A stretch of DNA of 22,732 nt from Marinobacterium sp. xm-d-530 (GTDB lineage Bacteria; Pseudomonadota; Gammaproteobacteria; Pseudomonadales; Balneatricaceae). The stretch is from assembly GCA_949499045.1 (NCBI GenBank), contig CATEEE010000026.1, forward strand, positions 1-22,732, given 5' to 3'. Of this stretch, positions 14,308-22,666 are shown piece after piece. Position numbers and translations under genes: made by a program. Position 1 is the first letter of the stretch. Each line of letters starts with the position of its first letter. The notes below the pieces were generated by a model. It had not been told where the DNA came from and did not search any database. It saw only the letters and a program-made list of their open reading frames with translations.

Positions 14308-16359
14308 ATGCGAGCGTTTCAGCTCTTTTTGGTTTTATCATTAGCCTTATCGACAGGTGTACAGGCCTCTCTTAAGCCCGACCCCGTTCACTCGAATGCC
14401 ATTCAGTCCCTAGTTGCCGGGTTGGAATCTCACCACTACCGTGAGCAGGCGGTCGACGATGAACTGTCAGAAAAACTCTTTAACAACTTCTTTGATACTG
14501 TCGATCCAACAAAAAGCTACCTACTAAAAAGTGACATCGATTCATTAGTTAACCATAAACGTACTTTAGATGATGAGATGCGCTCTGGAGACCTAACCTT
14601 CGCATTTACCGCTTACGAGCTCTTTTTAACTCGCTTTAAAGAGCGCACAAAACAGATGATCGACGCTCTAAAATCGGACCAAATATTTGATTTTTCACTG
14701 GACGATAGACTTCCAATCAGTCGTGAAGAGAAGCCTTGGTTTCAATCGAAAGGCGAACAAGATCAATATTGGTCCCTCCGTCTTAAAAGTGCCGTCTTAA
14801 ATCTTAAGCTCTCTGATAAGAGTGTTGCTGAAGCCAAAGAGACACTGATCAAACGTTACGAATCACAACTTAATCGTGCTCTGCAGACCAACAGTGAGGA
14901 TATTTTCCAATCCTACGCTAATGCATTGGCTCGACTTTACGATCCTCACACAGCTTATTTCTCGCCCGCGACCTCAGAGAACTTTGAGATCAACATGAGT
15001 CTCTCACTTGAGGGGATCGGTGCCGTGCTTCAGAGCGAAGACGAGTTCACCGAAATTGTTAGCCTTGTACCCGCAGGCCCGGCCGACAAGAGCGGTCAAC
15101 TTAAACCTGCTGATATTATAGTGGGTGTCGGGCAGGATAAGGATGGTGAGATCGAGGATGTAGTTGGCATGCGTCTGGATGATGTTGTTGACAAAATCCG
15201 TGGACCAAAAGGATCGATCGTGCGTCTGGAGATCATTCCATCTACTTCAGCTGATAAGAGCACACGGAAGATCGTTAAACTTGAGCGTCAACGCGTAAAG
15301 CTTGAAGAGCAGGCGGCTAAATCTCGAATCATGGAAGTTGTACGTGACGGCAGCACCTACAAAGTCGGCATCATTGATATTCCAACTTTCTACATTGATT
15401 TTGCAGCACTTAGAAAAGGCGACAAAGATTACCGCAGCACGACACGCGATGTCGCGGTGCTCATCGAAGATCTGAAAGGACAAGGTGTTGACGCACTGGT
15501 GGTCGATCTTCGTGAGAACGGTGGAGGCTCATTGCGCGAAGCCAATGAGCTGGGAGGGTTATTTATTAGTCGCGGTCCAACGGTACAGATTCGCGATCTT
15601 GAGGGGCGCGTCGACGTGCTCAGTGACTACAATCCAGAAACGACATGGACAGGCCCATTGACCGTTGTAATTGATCGATTAAGTGCTTCCGCTTCAGAGA
15701 TTTTCGCCGGTGCCATACAAGATTACCGCCGAGGCTTGGTCGTTGGCAGCCGCACATTCGGTAAAGGGACAGTGCAAACACTTCAACCTCTGCGACACGG
15801 CCAATTAAAATTCACGACCGCCAAGTTCTATCGAATCTCTGGTGAGAGCACTCAGCACCAAGGTGTCGCTCCCGATATCGAATTTCCATCGATGTTTGAT
15901 CAGAGCGAAATCGGTGAAAGCGCTCTCGATTTTGCCCTACCCTGGGACAAAGTACGACCTGTTCGCTACGGAAGCTTCTCTTCACTTGATCGCTGGGTAC
16001 CGGAACTGCAAAACCGACATACGCAAAGAACGCAAAGCGATCCCGATTTCCAACACATGCGTGACACCATTACTCTGATCAACGAGCAAAAATTGATGCA
16101 ATGGCTGCCGCTTAATGAAGAGCGATTGAAGGCACAGCGTGACCAGATGGAGCAAGCTCAAGTCGATCTGGAGAATAGACGTCGTGTAGCGAAGGGCGAA
16201 CAACCCGTTAAAACGCTTGATGAACTTCTCACGGAAATACCCACTGGCCAGGAGATCCAAGATCCTGACAGTGAAGCGGTGCTTCGTGAAGCGAGTGAGC
16301 TAAGCATTGATATGATTGAGATGTTCTTTCAAGAAGATCAGTCTCGTTTGGCGGGTTGA
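14308..16359 (+). CDS. prc: Tail-specific protease Prc/Tsp (S41)
   Basis: A periplasmic C-terminal processing protease, 683 residues (E. coli Prc is 682). A signal peptide MRAFQLFLVLSLALSTGVQA is followed by the N-terminal helical domain, a PDZ domain at about 230-320 (LEGIGAVLQ onward), the S41 domain, and a C-terminal extension (about 550-683). The Ser-Lys dyad is S461 in LSASASEIFAGA and K486 in TFGKGTVQ; their spacing of 25 equals that of E. coli S452/K477. Prc trims lipoproteins and cell-wall enzymes such as MepS and FtsI. A TTG at 14296 opens a longer frame, but GGAG six bases before the ATG at 14308 makes the latter the start. A 6-base inverted repeat lies upstream in the region shared with the divergent FKBP operon. 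rpsA follows with its own promoter. Confidence 0.95.
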   Translation: MRAFQLFLVLSLALSTGVQASLKPDPVHSNAIQSLVAGLESHHYREQAVDDELSEKLFNNFFDTVDPTKSYLLKSDIDSLVNHKRTLDDEMRSGDLTFAFTAYELFLTRFKERTKQMIDALKSDQIFDFSLDDRLPISREEKPWFQSKGEQDQYWSLRLKSAVLNLKLSDKSVAEAKETLIKRYESQLNRALQTNSEDIFQSYANALARLYDPHTAYFSPATSENFEINMSLSLEGIGAVLQSEDEFTEIVSLVPAGPADKSGQLKPADIIVGVGQDKDGEIEDVVGMRLDDVVDKIRGPKGSIVRLEIIPSTSADKSTRKIVKLERQRVKLEEQAAKSRIMEVVRDGSTYKVGIIDIPTFYIDFAALRKGDKDYRSTTRDVAVLIEDLKGQGVDALVVDLRENGGGSLREANELGGLFISRGPTVQIRDLEGRVDVLSDYNPETTWTGPLTVVIDRLSASASEIFAGAIQDYRRGLVVGSRTFGKGTVQTLQPLRHGQLKFTTAKFYRISGESTQHQGVAPDIEFPSMFDQSEIGESALDFALPWDKVRPVRYGSFSSLDRWVPELQNRHTQRTQSDPDFQHMRDTITLINEQKLMQWLPLNEERLKAQRDQMEQAQVDLENRRRVAKGEQPVKTLDELLTEIPTGQEIQDPDSEAVLREASELSIDMIEMFFQEDQSRLAG

Positions 16360-16434
16360 TAGCGTAAGTAGAAAGCGGGGTCTGACCCAATATCCCAACC
16401 ACCCACCACTGCTCAAAAAAACACCAATACCACT

Positions 16435-16462
16435 TTGCACACCATCCACACTCCTGTATAAT
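16435..16462 (+). promoter_or_regulatory. rpsA promoter (sigma-70)
   Basis: The -35 element TTGCAC (16435-16440) and a perfect -10 TATAAT (16457-16462) are 16 bases apart. Transcription should start near 16469, giving a leader of about 130 bases before the rpsA ATG. A strong promoter fits a ribosomal protein gene. Confidence 0.82.
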
Positions 16463-16478
16463 TTTGCCCTCTTTATAA

Positions 16479-16579
16479 CTCCGCCAACTTGCATCCATCA
16501 GCTCAGCAAGCCACCGGAGATGACGATGAACCGACCCTATGAAGCTGATGTCATAGGCTAGTGTGCCATCCCCTGGCAC
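16479..16579 (+). promoter_or_regulatory. rpsA leader with three hairpins (S1 autoregulation)
   Basis: Three successive hairpins are predicted by eye. Hairpin 1: CTCCG/CGGAG (16479-16483 with 16515-16519) encloses CTTGC/GCAAG (16488-16492 with 16506-16510), with symmetric four-base internal loops. Hairpin 2: CCTATGA/TCATAGG (16536-16542 with 16551-16557). Hairpin 3: GTGCCA/TGGCAC (16563-16568 with 16574-16579), followed eight bases later by AGGA (16587-16590) and the ATG. The E. coli rpsA leader also has three hairpins used for feedback binding of S1 protein, so the same control is likely here. Unlike E. coli, a recognisable Shine-Dalgarno is present. Confidence 0.7.
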
Positions 16580-16597
16580 CCAAAATAGGACACTTTC

Positions 16598-18271
16598 ATG
16601 AGCGAAAGCTTTGCTGAACTGTTTGAAGAATCCCTCCAAGAACTCGCGATGACTCCAGGTACCCTAGTAACTGGTACTGTTGTTGATATCGATGCTGATT
16701 GGGTAACTGTTAACGCTGGTCTTAAGTCTGAAGCGGTCATTCCACGCTCTCAGTTCCTTAACGATGCGAACGAACTTGAAATCAACATTGGTGACGACGT
16801 TAAAGTTGCACTAGAAGCTGTAGAAGACGGTTTCGGTGAAACTAAACTTTCTCGCGAGAAAGCGAAACGTGCAGAAGCATGGGAAGTTCTTCAGACTAAG
16901 TTTGAAGCGGAAGAGATCGTAAAAGGTTACATCTCTGGCAAAGTTAAAGGTGGTTTCACTGTAAACGTCAACAACATCCAGGGCTTCCTACCAGGTTCAT
17001 TGGTAGATGTTCGCCCAGTACGTGACGTTGATCACCTAGAAGGCAAAGAACTTGAATTCAAACTGATCAAACTTGATCAGAAGCGTAACAACGTTGTTGT
17101 ATCTCGCCGTGCAGTTCTTCAAGAAGCTAACAGCGCACAGCGTGATGAGATCCTTGCTGATCTTGAAGAAGGCCAAGCAGTTAAAGGTTACGTTAAGAAC
17201 CTTACTAACTACGGTGCGTTCATCGACCTTGGCGGCGTTGACGGTCTTCTACACATCACTGACATGGCGTGGAAACGTATCTCTCACCCAAGCGAAATGC
17301 TAACTCCAGGTGATGAGATCGACGTTAAGATCATCAAATTCGACAAAGAGAGTGGTCGTATCTCTCTAGGTCTTAAGCAGCTATCTGAAGATCCATGGGA
17401 AGCGATCAAGAACCGTTACCCAGCAGGTACTCGTGTATCAGGTAAGGTTACTAACCTAACTGATTACGGCTGTTTCGCGTCTCTAGAAGATGGCGTAGAA
17501 GGTCTAGTACACGTTTCTGAAATGTCTTGGACTAACAAAAACATCCACCCATCTAAAATCGTTCAGGTTGGTGATGCTGTAGAAGTTATGGTTCTTGACG
17601 TTGATGAAGAGCGTCGTCGTATCTCTTTGGGTATCAAACAGTGTACAACTAACCCATGGGCTGCATTCTCTGAGCAGTACGCTGCTGGCGATAAAGTATC
17701 TGGCACAATCAAGACGATCACTGACTTCGGTATCTTCGTTGGTCTAGACAACGATCTAGACGGCCTAGTACACATGTCAGACATCACTTGGGAAGCTGAT
17801 GCTGAAGCTGCACTTCGCGACTACAAGAAAGGCGACGAAGTTGAAGCAGTTATTCTATCTATCGACGCAGAGAAAGAGCGTATCTCTCTTGGCGTTAAAC
17901 AGCTAGAAAGCGATCCTTTCTCTGAGTTCCTAGCGGGCCACGAGAAAGGCGCTATCGTTACTGGTACTGTTACAGCAGTTGAGCCACGTGCTGCTACTGT
18001 TGAACTTGCTGAAGGTATCGAAGCTGTTCTTAAAGCATCTGACATCGCTGCAGAGCGCATCGAAGACGCTACAACTGCTCTAAACGTTGGTGACAGCGTT
18101 GAAGGTAAGATTGTAGGTGTTGATCGTCGCAACCGCGTTATCACCTTCTCTGTCCGTGCAAAAGATCAAGCTGATGAGAAAGCTGCTCTTAAAGCCGTAC
18201 AGAACGCTGAAGTTGAAACTGCTGGTCCAACGACTATCGGTGACCTTATCAAGCAGCAGATGGGTCAGTAA
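16598..18271 (+). CDS. rpsA: 30S ribosomal protein S1
   Basis: Ribosomal protein S1, 557 residues, the same length as in E. coli. It binds mRNA to the 30S subunit and is needed to translate mRNAs with weak ribosome binding sites. Six S1 (OB-fold) repeats can be traced, at about 21-87, 105-171, 192-260, 277-347, 364-434 and 451-520; repeats 3-6 share the phrases GYVKNLTNYGAFIDLGGVDG, VTNLTDYGCFASLEDGVEGL, TITDFGIFVGLDNDLDGL and the RISLGLKQL-like ends. The first two repeats, which bind the ribosome, are more divergent as usual. Codon use is strongly skewed (for example CGT for Arg, ACT and GTT), unlike the flanking genes, in keeping with very high expression. It has its own promoter and terminator and is monocistronic. 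The usual neighbours cmk and ihfB are absent. Confidence 0.98.
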   Translation: MSESFAELFEESLQELAMTPGTLVTGTVVDIDADWVTVNAGLKSEAVIPRSQFLNDANELEINIGDDVKVALEAVEDGFGETKLSREKAKRAEAWEVLQTKFEAEEIVKGYISGKVKGGFTVNVNNIQGFLPGSLVDVRPVRDVDHLEGKELEFKLIKLDQKRNNVVVSRRAVLQEANSAQRDEILADLEEGQAVKGYVKNLTNYGAFIDLGGVDGLLHITDMAWKRISHPSEMLTPGDEIDVKIIKFDKESGRISLGLKQLSEDPWEAIKNRYPAGTRVSGKVTNLTDYGCFASLEDGVEGLVHVSEMSWTNKNIHPSKIVQVGDAVEVMVLDVDEERRRISLGIKQCTTNPWAAFSEQYAAGDKVSGTIKTITDFGIFVGLDNDLDGLVHMSDITWEADAEAALRDYKKGDEVEAVILSIDAEKERISLGVKQLESDPFSEFLAGHEKGAIVTGTVTAVEPRAATVELAEGIEAVLKASDIAAERIEDATTALNVGDSVEGKIVGVDRRNRVITFSVRAKDQADEKAALKAVQNAEVETAGPTTIGDLIKQQMGQ

Positions 18272-18295
18272 TCCTAAGATTACCGACACACTAAG

Positions 18296-18322
18296 AAAGA
18301 GCGCTTCGGCGCTCTTTTTTTT
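18296..18322 (+). terminator. Terminator after rpsA
   Basis: The stem AAAGAGCGC / GCGCTCTTT (18296-18304 with 18309-18317) has a UUCG tetraloop and is followed by an eight-base T run to 18322. This is a classic strong intrinsic terminator. Confidence 0.95.
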
Positions 18323-18410
18323 GTCGCAAGAAACTGTTTTAAGTAAATCTATCAATCCACCCTGATCAATTAATAATTACCATGCCGTAACTGTCACAGT
18401 AATACTCAAA

Positions 18411-18436
18411 AGCTAACCAAATCAACGAAGTTAGCT
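18411..18436. repeat. Inverted repeat upstream of fasciclin gene
   Basis: AGCTAAC (18411-18417) and GTTAGCT (18430-18436) form a perfect seven-base inverted repeat with a 12-base spacer, about 85-110 bases before the fasciclin-domain gene. A shorter palindrome ACTGTCACAGT lies at 18390-18400. These are the only structured elements I find in 18323-18520; they could be operators or an RNA hairpin. Confidence 0.4.
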
Positions 18437-18520
18437 GCATTTAAGGGCAATCTAAATAGAAAAAACACCACGTATTAATTTCTGTGCGCACACACTTGAT
18501 GAATAATTTGGAGTAATACT

Positions 18521-19003
18521 ATGAAACGTAGATTTTTTCTAGCCGCAGCTCTGGCAACAACATTTGCAACTCATGTTAATGCTGGTGGGCACATGAAAGG
18601 TGACATCGTTGATGTCGCTGTAGAAGCAGGTTCTTTTAATACACTCGTGGCAGCTGTCAAAGCGGCTGACTTAGTTGACGCCTTAAAAGGCGATGGACCT
18701 TTAACTGTCTTTGCACCAACCGATGATGCGTTCGCAGCATTACCGGAGGGAACCGTCGAAATGCTATTAAAACCCGAAAACAAAGATCAACTAGTTAATA
18801 TACTCACCTACCACGTAATGGGAGGTGCTGTAATGGCAAGTGATGTTAATGGTAAAAAACTGAACGTGGAAATGCTCAATGGTAGCAAAGCCATGGTGCA
18901 GGGTTGGAATGGCGTTACTATCGATGGTGCCAAAGTTGTCACTGCTGATATTAAAGCATCAAATGGCGTGATTCACGTAATCAACAAAGTCATTCTTCCA
19001 TAA
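18521..19003 (+). CDS. Secreted fasciclin-domain (FAS1) protein
   Basis: A small secreted protein of 160 residues consisting of a signal peptide (MKRRFFLAAALATTFATHVNA, cleavage after about residue 21) and one FAS1 domain (about 28-160). The FAS1 H1 box is LTVFAPTDDAFAALPEGTVE at about 61-80, followed by YHVM, and the H2 box is VIHVINKVILP at the C-terminus. Single-FAS1 bacterial proteins are linked to adhesion or matrix contact; a biochemical activity is not known. The start ATG at 18521 has GGAG seven bases upstream. It is a single-gene unit between the rpsA terminator and a 12-base hairpin. Confidence 0.92.
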   Translation: MKRRFFLAAALATTFATHVNAGGHMKGDIVDVAVEAGSFNTLVAAVKAADLVDALKGDGPLTVFAPTDDAFAALPEGTVEMLLKPENKDQLVNILTYHVMGGAVMASDVNGKKLNVEMLNGSKAMVQGWNGVTIDGAKVVTADIKASNGVIHVINKVILP

Positions 19004-19005
19004 AA

Positions 19006-19043
19006 TATTAAGCCCTGTAGTTACTGTTCTTCAGGGCTTAATA
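19006..19043. terminator. Hairpin after fasciclin gene
   Basis: A perfect 12-base stem TATTAAGCCCTG / CAGGGCTTAATA (19006-19017 with 19032-19043) with a 14-base loop, starting just after the stop codon. No T run follows, so it may stabilise the 3' end or pause RNA polymerase rather than act as an intrinsic terminator. Confidence 0.6.
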
Positions 19044-19103
19044 AAACCTATTGATCGATGTATTCACTCTGATTAGACTGACATAAAAGAAAAGGATTTC
19101 AGA

Positions 19104-20000
19104 GTGAAACGGATTAATACCCTCCATTCAGATATAACATTCAGCGAACTGGCTTATGGTGTTTGGCGACTCGCAGAATCACAGCCAACCACCTCCAGCA
19201 CTGAAGCAAAAATCCAAGCCTGTTTGGATCAGGGTATTACGACCTTTGACCATGCAGATATCTACGGTGATTATCAGTGTGAGCAACTCTTTGGTGATGC
19301 GTTAAAGGCCAACCCCTCACTGCGAAGCCAAATGGAGTTGGTTAGCAAATGTGATATCGCGCTGATCTCTGAAAAATATCCACAACGCCGAGTAAAGTAC
19401 TACGACACCTCACGGAAGTATATTTTTCAACAGGTCGAACAGAGTCTAAAACATTTAAACAGTGATTACCTAGACACACTATTGATACACAGACCTGACC
19501 CTTTAATGGATGTCGAAGAGACTGGGGCAGCACTGGATGATCTTATTAAACAGGGGCTGGTTAGAACCGCTGGCGTCTCTAACTTTTCAGTTTGGCAGTG
19601 GAAACTTCTTCAGTCCAAGATGACCAATCGACTGATCACCAATCAAATTGAGATCAACCTGTTTGAGCAGAGCTCACTTTGGGATGGAACACTCGAAGCG
19701 ATGCAACTCGATCAGCTTCTGCCGATGGCCTGGTCACCACTGGCTGGCGGTCAACTGTTTAACCAATCACTTAATCCAGAGCTAGAGAGCGTACTTAAAC
19801 GAATCGAGCAGAACCAACATTGCCAACGCGAACATATCGCATTGGCATGGTTAAGAATGCACCCTGCCAACATTCTTCCTATTGTTGGCACGAACAATCT
19901 AGATCGTATAAAAGCATTGCATCAGGTCAATAACGTTGAGCTAGACCGAGAGACCTGGTTTGAACTTTTGACGGCGGCAAAAGGCTCGGAAATACCATAA
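19104..20000 (+). CDS. Aldo/keto reductase, YdhF-like
   Basis: An NADPH-dependent aldo/keto reductase of 298 residues, resembling the E. coli YdhF oxidoreductase (298 residues). The tetrad is D49 and Y54 in FDHADIYGDYQ, K82 in SKCDI and H129 in LLIHRPDPLMD. The phrase LIHRPDPLMDVEETGAALDD is typical of the YdhF group. Its substrate is unknown. It begins at a GTG at 19104 with AAAGGA seven bases before. It is not in an obvious operon; a hairpin precedes it. Its TAA stop (19998-20000) lies at the edge of the A/T tract of the glpK terminator. It is a different subfamily from the other aldo/keto reductase in the window. Confidence 0.9.
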   Translation: MKRINTLHSDITFSELAYGVWRLAESQPTTSSTEAKIQACLDQGITTFDHADIYGDYQCEQLFGDALKANPSLRSQMELVSKCDIALISEKYPQRRVKYYDTSRKYIFQQVEQSLKHLNSDYLDTLLIHRPDPLMDVEETGAALDDLIKQGLVRTAGVSNFSVWQWKLLQSKMTNRLITNQIEINLFEQSSLWDGTLEAMQLDQLLPMAWSPLAGGQLFNQSLNPELESVLKRIEQNQHCQREHIALAWLRMHPANILPIVGTNNLDRIKALHQVNNVELDRETWFELLTAAKGSEIP

Positions 20001-20024
20001 AAAAACCGGCGTTAAACACGCCGG
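19999..20024 (-). terminator. Terminator of the glp operon
   Basis: Read on the minus strand, the stem CCGGCGT / ACGCCGG (20018-20024 with 20006-20012) has a 5-base loop and is followed by a seven-base U tract (20005 to 19999). It ends transcription of the glpP-Q-DUF2160-K operon. The U tract overlaps the stop codon of the convergent aldo/keto reductase gene. Confidence 0.9.
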
Positions 20025-20067
20025 CAAGACTAATGCGCTAGGAAGAGCTTGTGTCTTTAATGGTACA

Positions 20068-21582
20068 TCAGATGTCATCTGTCGATAAGAGCAGTCTAGC
20101 AACTGAGTCACGCCAACCTGCATAACGCTCGTTGGCGTCATCAACCGTCATAACGGGTTCAAAGTGCTTATTAAGAGCCCAGGTTTTGGCAAACCCTTCT
20201 TCATCTGGATAGAAGCCAACGTGCATCCCTGCAAGCCACGCAGCACCCAAGGCAGTGGTTTCAATAATTTCAGGTCGATCTACAGGTGCCTGTAAAATAT
20301 CTGCAAGAGACTGTGCCATCCAATCATTAGCCACCATACCGCCATCAATTCGCAGCACCGCCTCTGCTTTACTTCCACCTGAATTAAGCCAGTCTGAACG
20401 CATCGCATCCGAAAGGTCACGAGTCTGATAAGCCACTGAGCGAAGAGCGGCTCGAGCCAAATCAGCGAACCCTGTATCACGCGTCAAACCAAAAATAGCT
20501 CCACGACACTCAGTATCCCAATAAGGTGCCCCAAGCCCAGTAAAAGCAGGAACAAGATAGACACGATTCTCTGGCTTAGCCTCACTCGCTAAAGCCTCGG
20601 TATCCTTAGCATCACGAATGATTTTCAAACCATCACGTAACCACTGCACGACAGCACCCGCAATGAAAATGGATCCCTCCAAAGCATAAGTAGGTTTTCC
20701 ATCAAACTGGTAAGCGATCGTACTCAACAGCCTATGCTCTGATTTAACGCAGTGGTCACCTGTATTGAGCAAGGCAAAGCAACCCGTACCGTAGGTCGAT
20801 TTGAGCATTCCAGGTTGAAAGCAAGCCTGCCCTATTGATGCGGCCTGTTGGTCGCCTGCCACACCACAAATCGGTATCGCATTACCACCAAACAGATCTT
20901 CGCGAGTTTTACCAAAGTCATCGGCGCAGTTTTTTACCACTGGCAACATACTCCTTGGGATATTCAGAATCGCAAGAAGCTCCTCATCCCAACACCCGTC
21001 ATGAATATTGTAGATCAGTGTTCGTGAAGCATTGGTCGCATCAGTTGCATGCACCGCACCACCAGTAAGACGCCAAATCAAATAGCTATCGACCGTTCCA
21101 AAAAGCAGTTCGCCTGAATCAGCTAACGCACGAGCGCCATCGACATTATCTAAGATCCAAGCGAGCTTTGTTCCAGAAAAATAGGGATCAAGCAGCAGAC
21201 CTGTCTTTTCAGTAAAGGTTTTTTCATAGCCCTTAGACTTCAGATCATTACAAAATTCACCCGTTCTTCGGTCCTGCCAAACAATCGCATTGTAGACAGC
21301 CTTGCCAGTGTGTTTATTCCAGACAACAACTGTTTCACGCTGATTCGTTATGCCTATCGCTTTGATATGCGAGCTATCAGTTCCAACTCTCTCAATGGCC
21401 TGCCGGCACACTCCAGCTGTTGTTGACCATATCTCTTCAGGATCATGCTCAACCCAACCAGACTTGGGAAAGTACTGAGTAAATTCCTGCTGACCAGAGG
21501 CAGCAATCTTAAGATCTTGATCAAATAAGATTGCTCGAGAAGAGGTGGTTCCTTGGTCTATAGATAGAACGTAATTTTCCAC
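20068..21582 (-). CDS. glpK: Glycerol kinase GlpK
   Basis: Glycerol kinase, phosphorylating glycerol with ATP to glycerol-3-phosphate and so trapping it in the cell. The protein is 504 residues (502 in E. coli). The phosphate-binding motif IDQGTTSSRAILFD is at 8-21, with ITNQRET, GLLLDPYFSGTKLAWI and GTVDSYLIW segments, AGDQQAA and YGTGCFALLNTG near 240-275, and GLGAPYWD, TRDLSDAM, LRIDGGM and TTALGAAWLAGM later, all as in FGGY-family glycerol kinases. The GTG start at 21582 shares its first base with the TAG of the upstream DUF2160 gene, with AGGA four to eight bases before. It is the last gene of the glp operon. Allosteric control by EIIA or FBP cannot be judged here. Confidence 0.98.
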   Translation of the reverse strand: MENYVLSIDQGTTSSRAILFDQDLKIAASGQQEFTQYFPKSGWVEHDPEEIWSTTAGVCRQAIERVGTDSSHIKAIGITNQRETVVVWNKHTGKAVYNAIVWQDRRTGEFCNDLKSKGYEKTFTEKTGLLLDPYFSGTKLAWILDNVDGARALADSGELLFGTVDSYLIWRLTGGAVHATDATNASRTLIYNIHDGCWDEELLAILNIPRSMLPVVKNCADDFGKTREDLFGGNAIPICGVAGDQQAASIGQACFQPGMLKSTYGTGCFALLNTGDHCVKSEHRLLSTIAYQFDGKPTYALEGSIFIAGAVVQWLRDGLKIIRDAKDTEALASEAKPENRVYLVPAFTGLGAPYWDTECRGAIFGLTRDTGFADLARAALRSVAYQTRDLSDAMRSDWLNSGGSKAEAVLRIDGGMVANDWMAQSLADILQAPVDRPEIIETTALGAAWLAGMHVGFYPDEEGFAKTWALNKHFEPVMTVDDANERYAGWRDSVARLLLSTDDI

Positions 21583-21860
21583 TAAACTTTCCTAAAAACG
21601 AATACAGCCCAAATAATAGATAGAATTAAACCACCCCATAGAGGTGTACCCATAAAGCCCAACCACCCAAGCATAATAAACACTGTACCCAAGATCGAGA
21701 TAAATAGACGATCTCCACGAGTCGTAGTTATGCCAAACACACCTGTGCGTTCAGCTCCACCAGGGTATTTCACCTCCAGAAAAGCAAGAATTCCAATACA
21801 CGAAAAGATAAATACAAATACCAACGCCGTTGGCAACGTCCAAGCCATCCAACTAAACAT
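21582..21860 (-). CDS. DUF2160 small membrane protein of glycerol ABC operon
   Basis: A 92-residue integral membrane protein of the DUF2160 family. Three hydrophobic segments are visible, at about 8-28, 52-70 and 72-89, with EVKYPGGAERTGVFGITTTR in between. The family occurs inside ABC-type glycerol uptake operons (glpS-T-P-Q-U-V type) and its role is unknown; an accessory subunit of the transporter is plausible. The open frame extends back to 21944, but the ATG at 21860 is preceded by a strong GGGGAGGG and overlaps the glpQ stop by one base (TAATG). The gene also overlaps the glpK start by one base. In published operons glpV normally follows; here glpK follows instead. Confidence 0.85.
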   Translation of the reverse strand: MFSWMAWTLPTALVFVFIFSCIGILAFLEVKYPGGAERTGVFGITTTRGDRLFISILGTVFIMLGWLGFMGTPLWGGLILSIIWAVFVFRKV

Positions 21861-22657
21861 TACACCCTCCCCATCGCGAAACCTTTCGCAATATGATTTC
21901 TTACGAAGTAAACAACAATGGCACCAGGAATTATGGTCAAACAACCCGCTGCAGCAAGCAGACCCAACTCATAACCTGCACTGGATGCAGTTTTAGTCAT
22001 TGTTGCTGCAATCGGCTTAGCATCAATTGATGTTAATGTTTTAGCCAACAACAGTTCGACCCAAGAGAACATGAAGCAAAAGAACGCTGCCACACCTATA
22101 CCCGCTTTTATATTGGGCATAAATATAGTCACAAAGAATCGTGGAAAAGAGTAACCATCAACATAAGCAGTTTCATCAAGCTCTTTCGGGATACTCTTCA
22201 TGAAGCCTTCTAAAATCCATACAGCCAAAGGAATGTTAAATAGACAGTGCGCTAACGCAACAGCGATGTGAGTATCAAACAGTCCTACTGCCGAATAGAG
22301 CTGAAAGAATGGCAACGCAAATACTGCTGGCGGTGCCATACGGTTTGTTAGCAACCAGAAAAACAGATGTTTATCACCCATGAAACGGTAGCGACTAAAA
22401 GCGTAGGCCGCTGGCAGTGCAACACATAGTGAGATCACTGTGTTAATAAGCACATAGGAAGTCGAGTTTATGTAGCCCCAATACCATGTTGGATCATTAA
22501 AGATGACTGCGTAGTTTTCCAAAGTCCACTCTTGTGGAAAAAAAGAGAAACCACTAAGAATCTCATTGGTTGTTTTAAAGCTCATTGATAGCAACCAGTA
22601 AATTGGCAACATCAAAAAGATAATATAAAAAATTGGAGCTAAGCTTTTAAGTTTCAT
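21860..22657 (-). CDS. glpQ: Glycerol ABC transporter permease GlpQ
   Basis: An inner-membrane permease of the carbohydrate ABC family (MalG-like), 265 residues with about six membrane helices. The EAA loop that contacts the ATPase is at 158-177, KELDETAYVDGYSFPRFFVT, with the invariant Gly168. Family resemblance and the flanking glpK and DUF2160 identify it as GlpQ of the glycerol transporter first worked out in Rhizobium. It pairs with GlpP, encoded just upstream. The ATG at 22657 has AGGGGGC upstream and lies nine bases after the glpP stop. It overlaps the DUF2160 start by one base. The ATPases and binding protein are outside the window. Confidence 0.9.
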   Translation of the reverse strand: MKLKSLAPIFYIIFLMLPIYWLLSMSFKTTNEILSGFSFFPQEWTLENYAVIFNDPTWYWGYINSTSYVLINTVISLCVALPAAYAFSRYRFMGDKHLFFWLLTNRMAPPAVFALPFFQLYSAVGLFDTHIAVALAHCLFNIPLAVWILEGFMKSIPKELDETAYVDGYSFPRFFVTIFMPNIKAGIGVAAFFCFMFSWVELLLAKTLTSIDAKPIAATMTKTASSAGYELGLLAAAGCLTIIPGAIVVYFVRNHIAKGFAMGRV

Positions 22658-22666
22658 AACGCCCCC

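Noticed and set aside
16378..16388. GGGTCTGACCC as a third GlcC operator
   Set aside because: The core is like the glc sites but the outer bases are G/C instead of T/A, and it lies in the prc-rpsA gap with no glycolate gene near. It is more likely chance or a dispersed GGGTC-type motif.
20006..20024. Terminator for the plus-strand YdhF-like gene
   Set aside because: On the plus strand no T run follows the stem; the U tract is on the minus strand, so it serves the glp operon.
21861..21944. Longer N-terminus for the DUF2160 protein
   Set aside because: The extra codons overlap glpQ in another frame, encode a cysteine- and arginine-rich segment unlike the family, and ignore the strong GGGGAGGG before the ATG at 21860.
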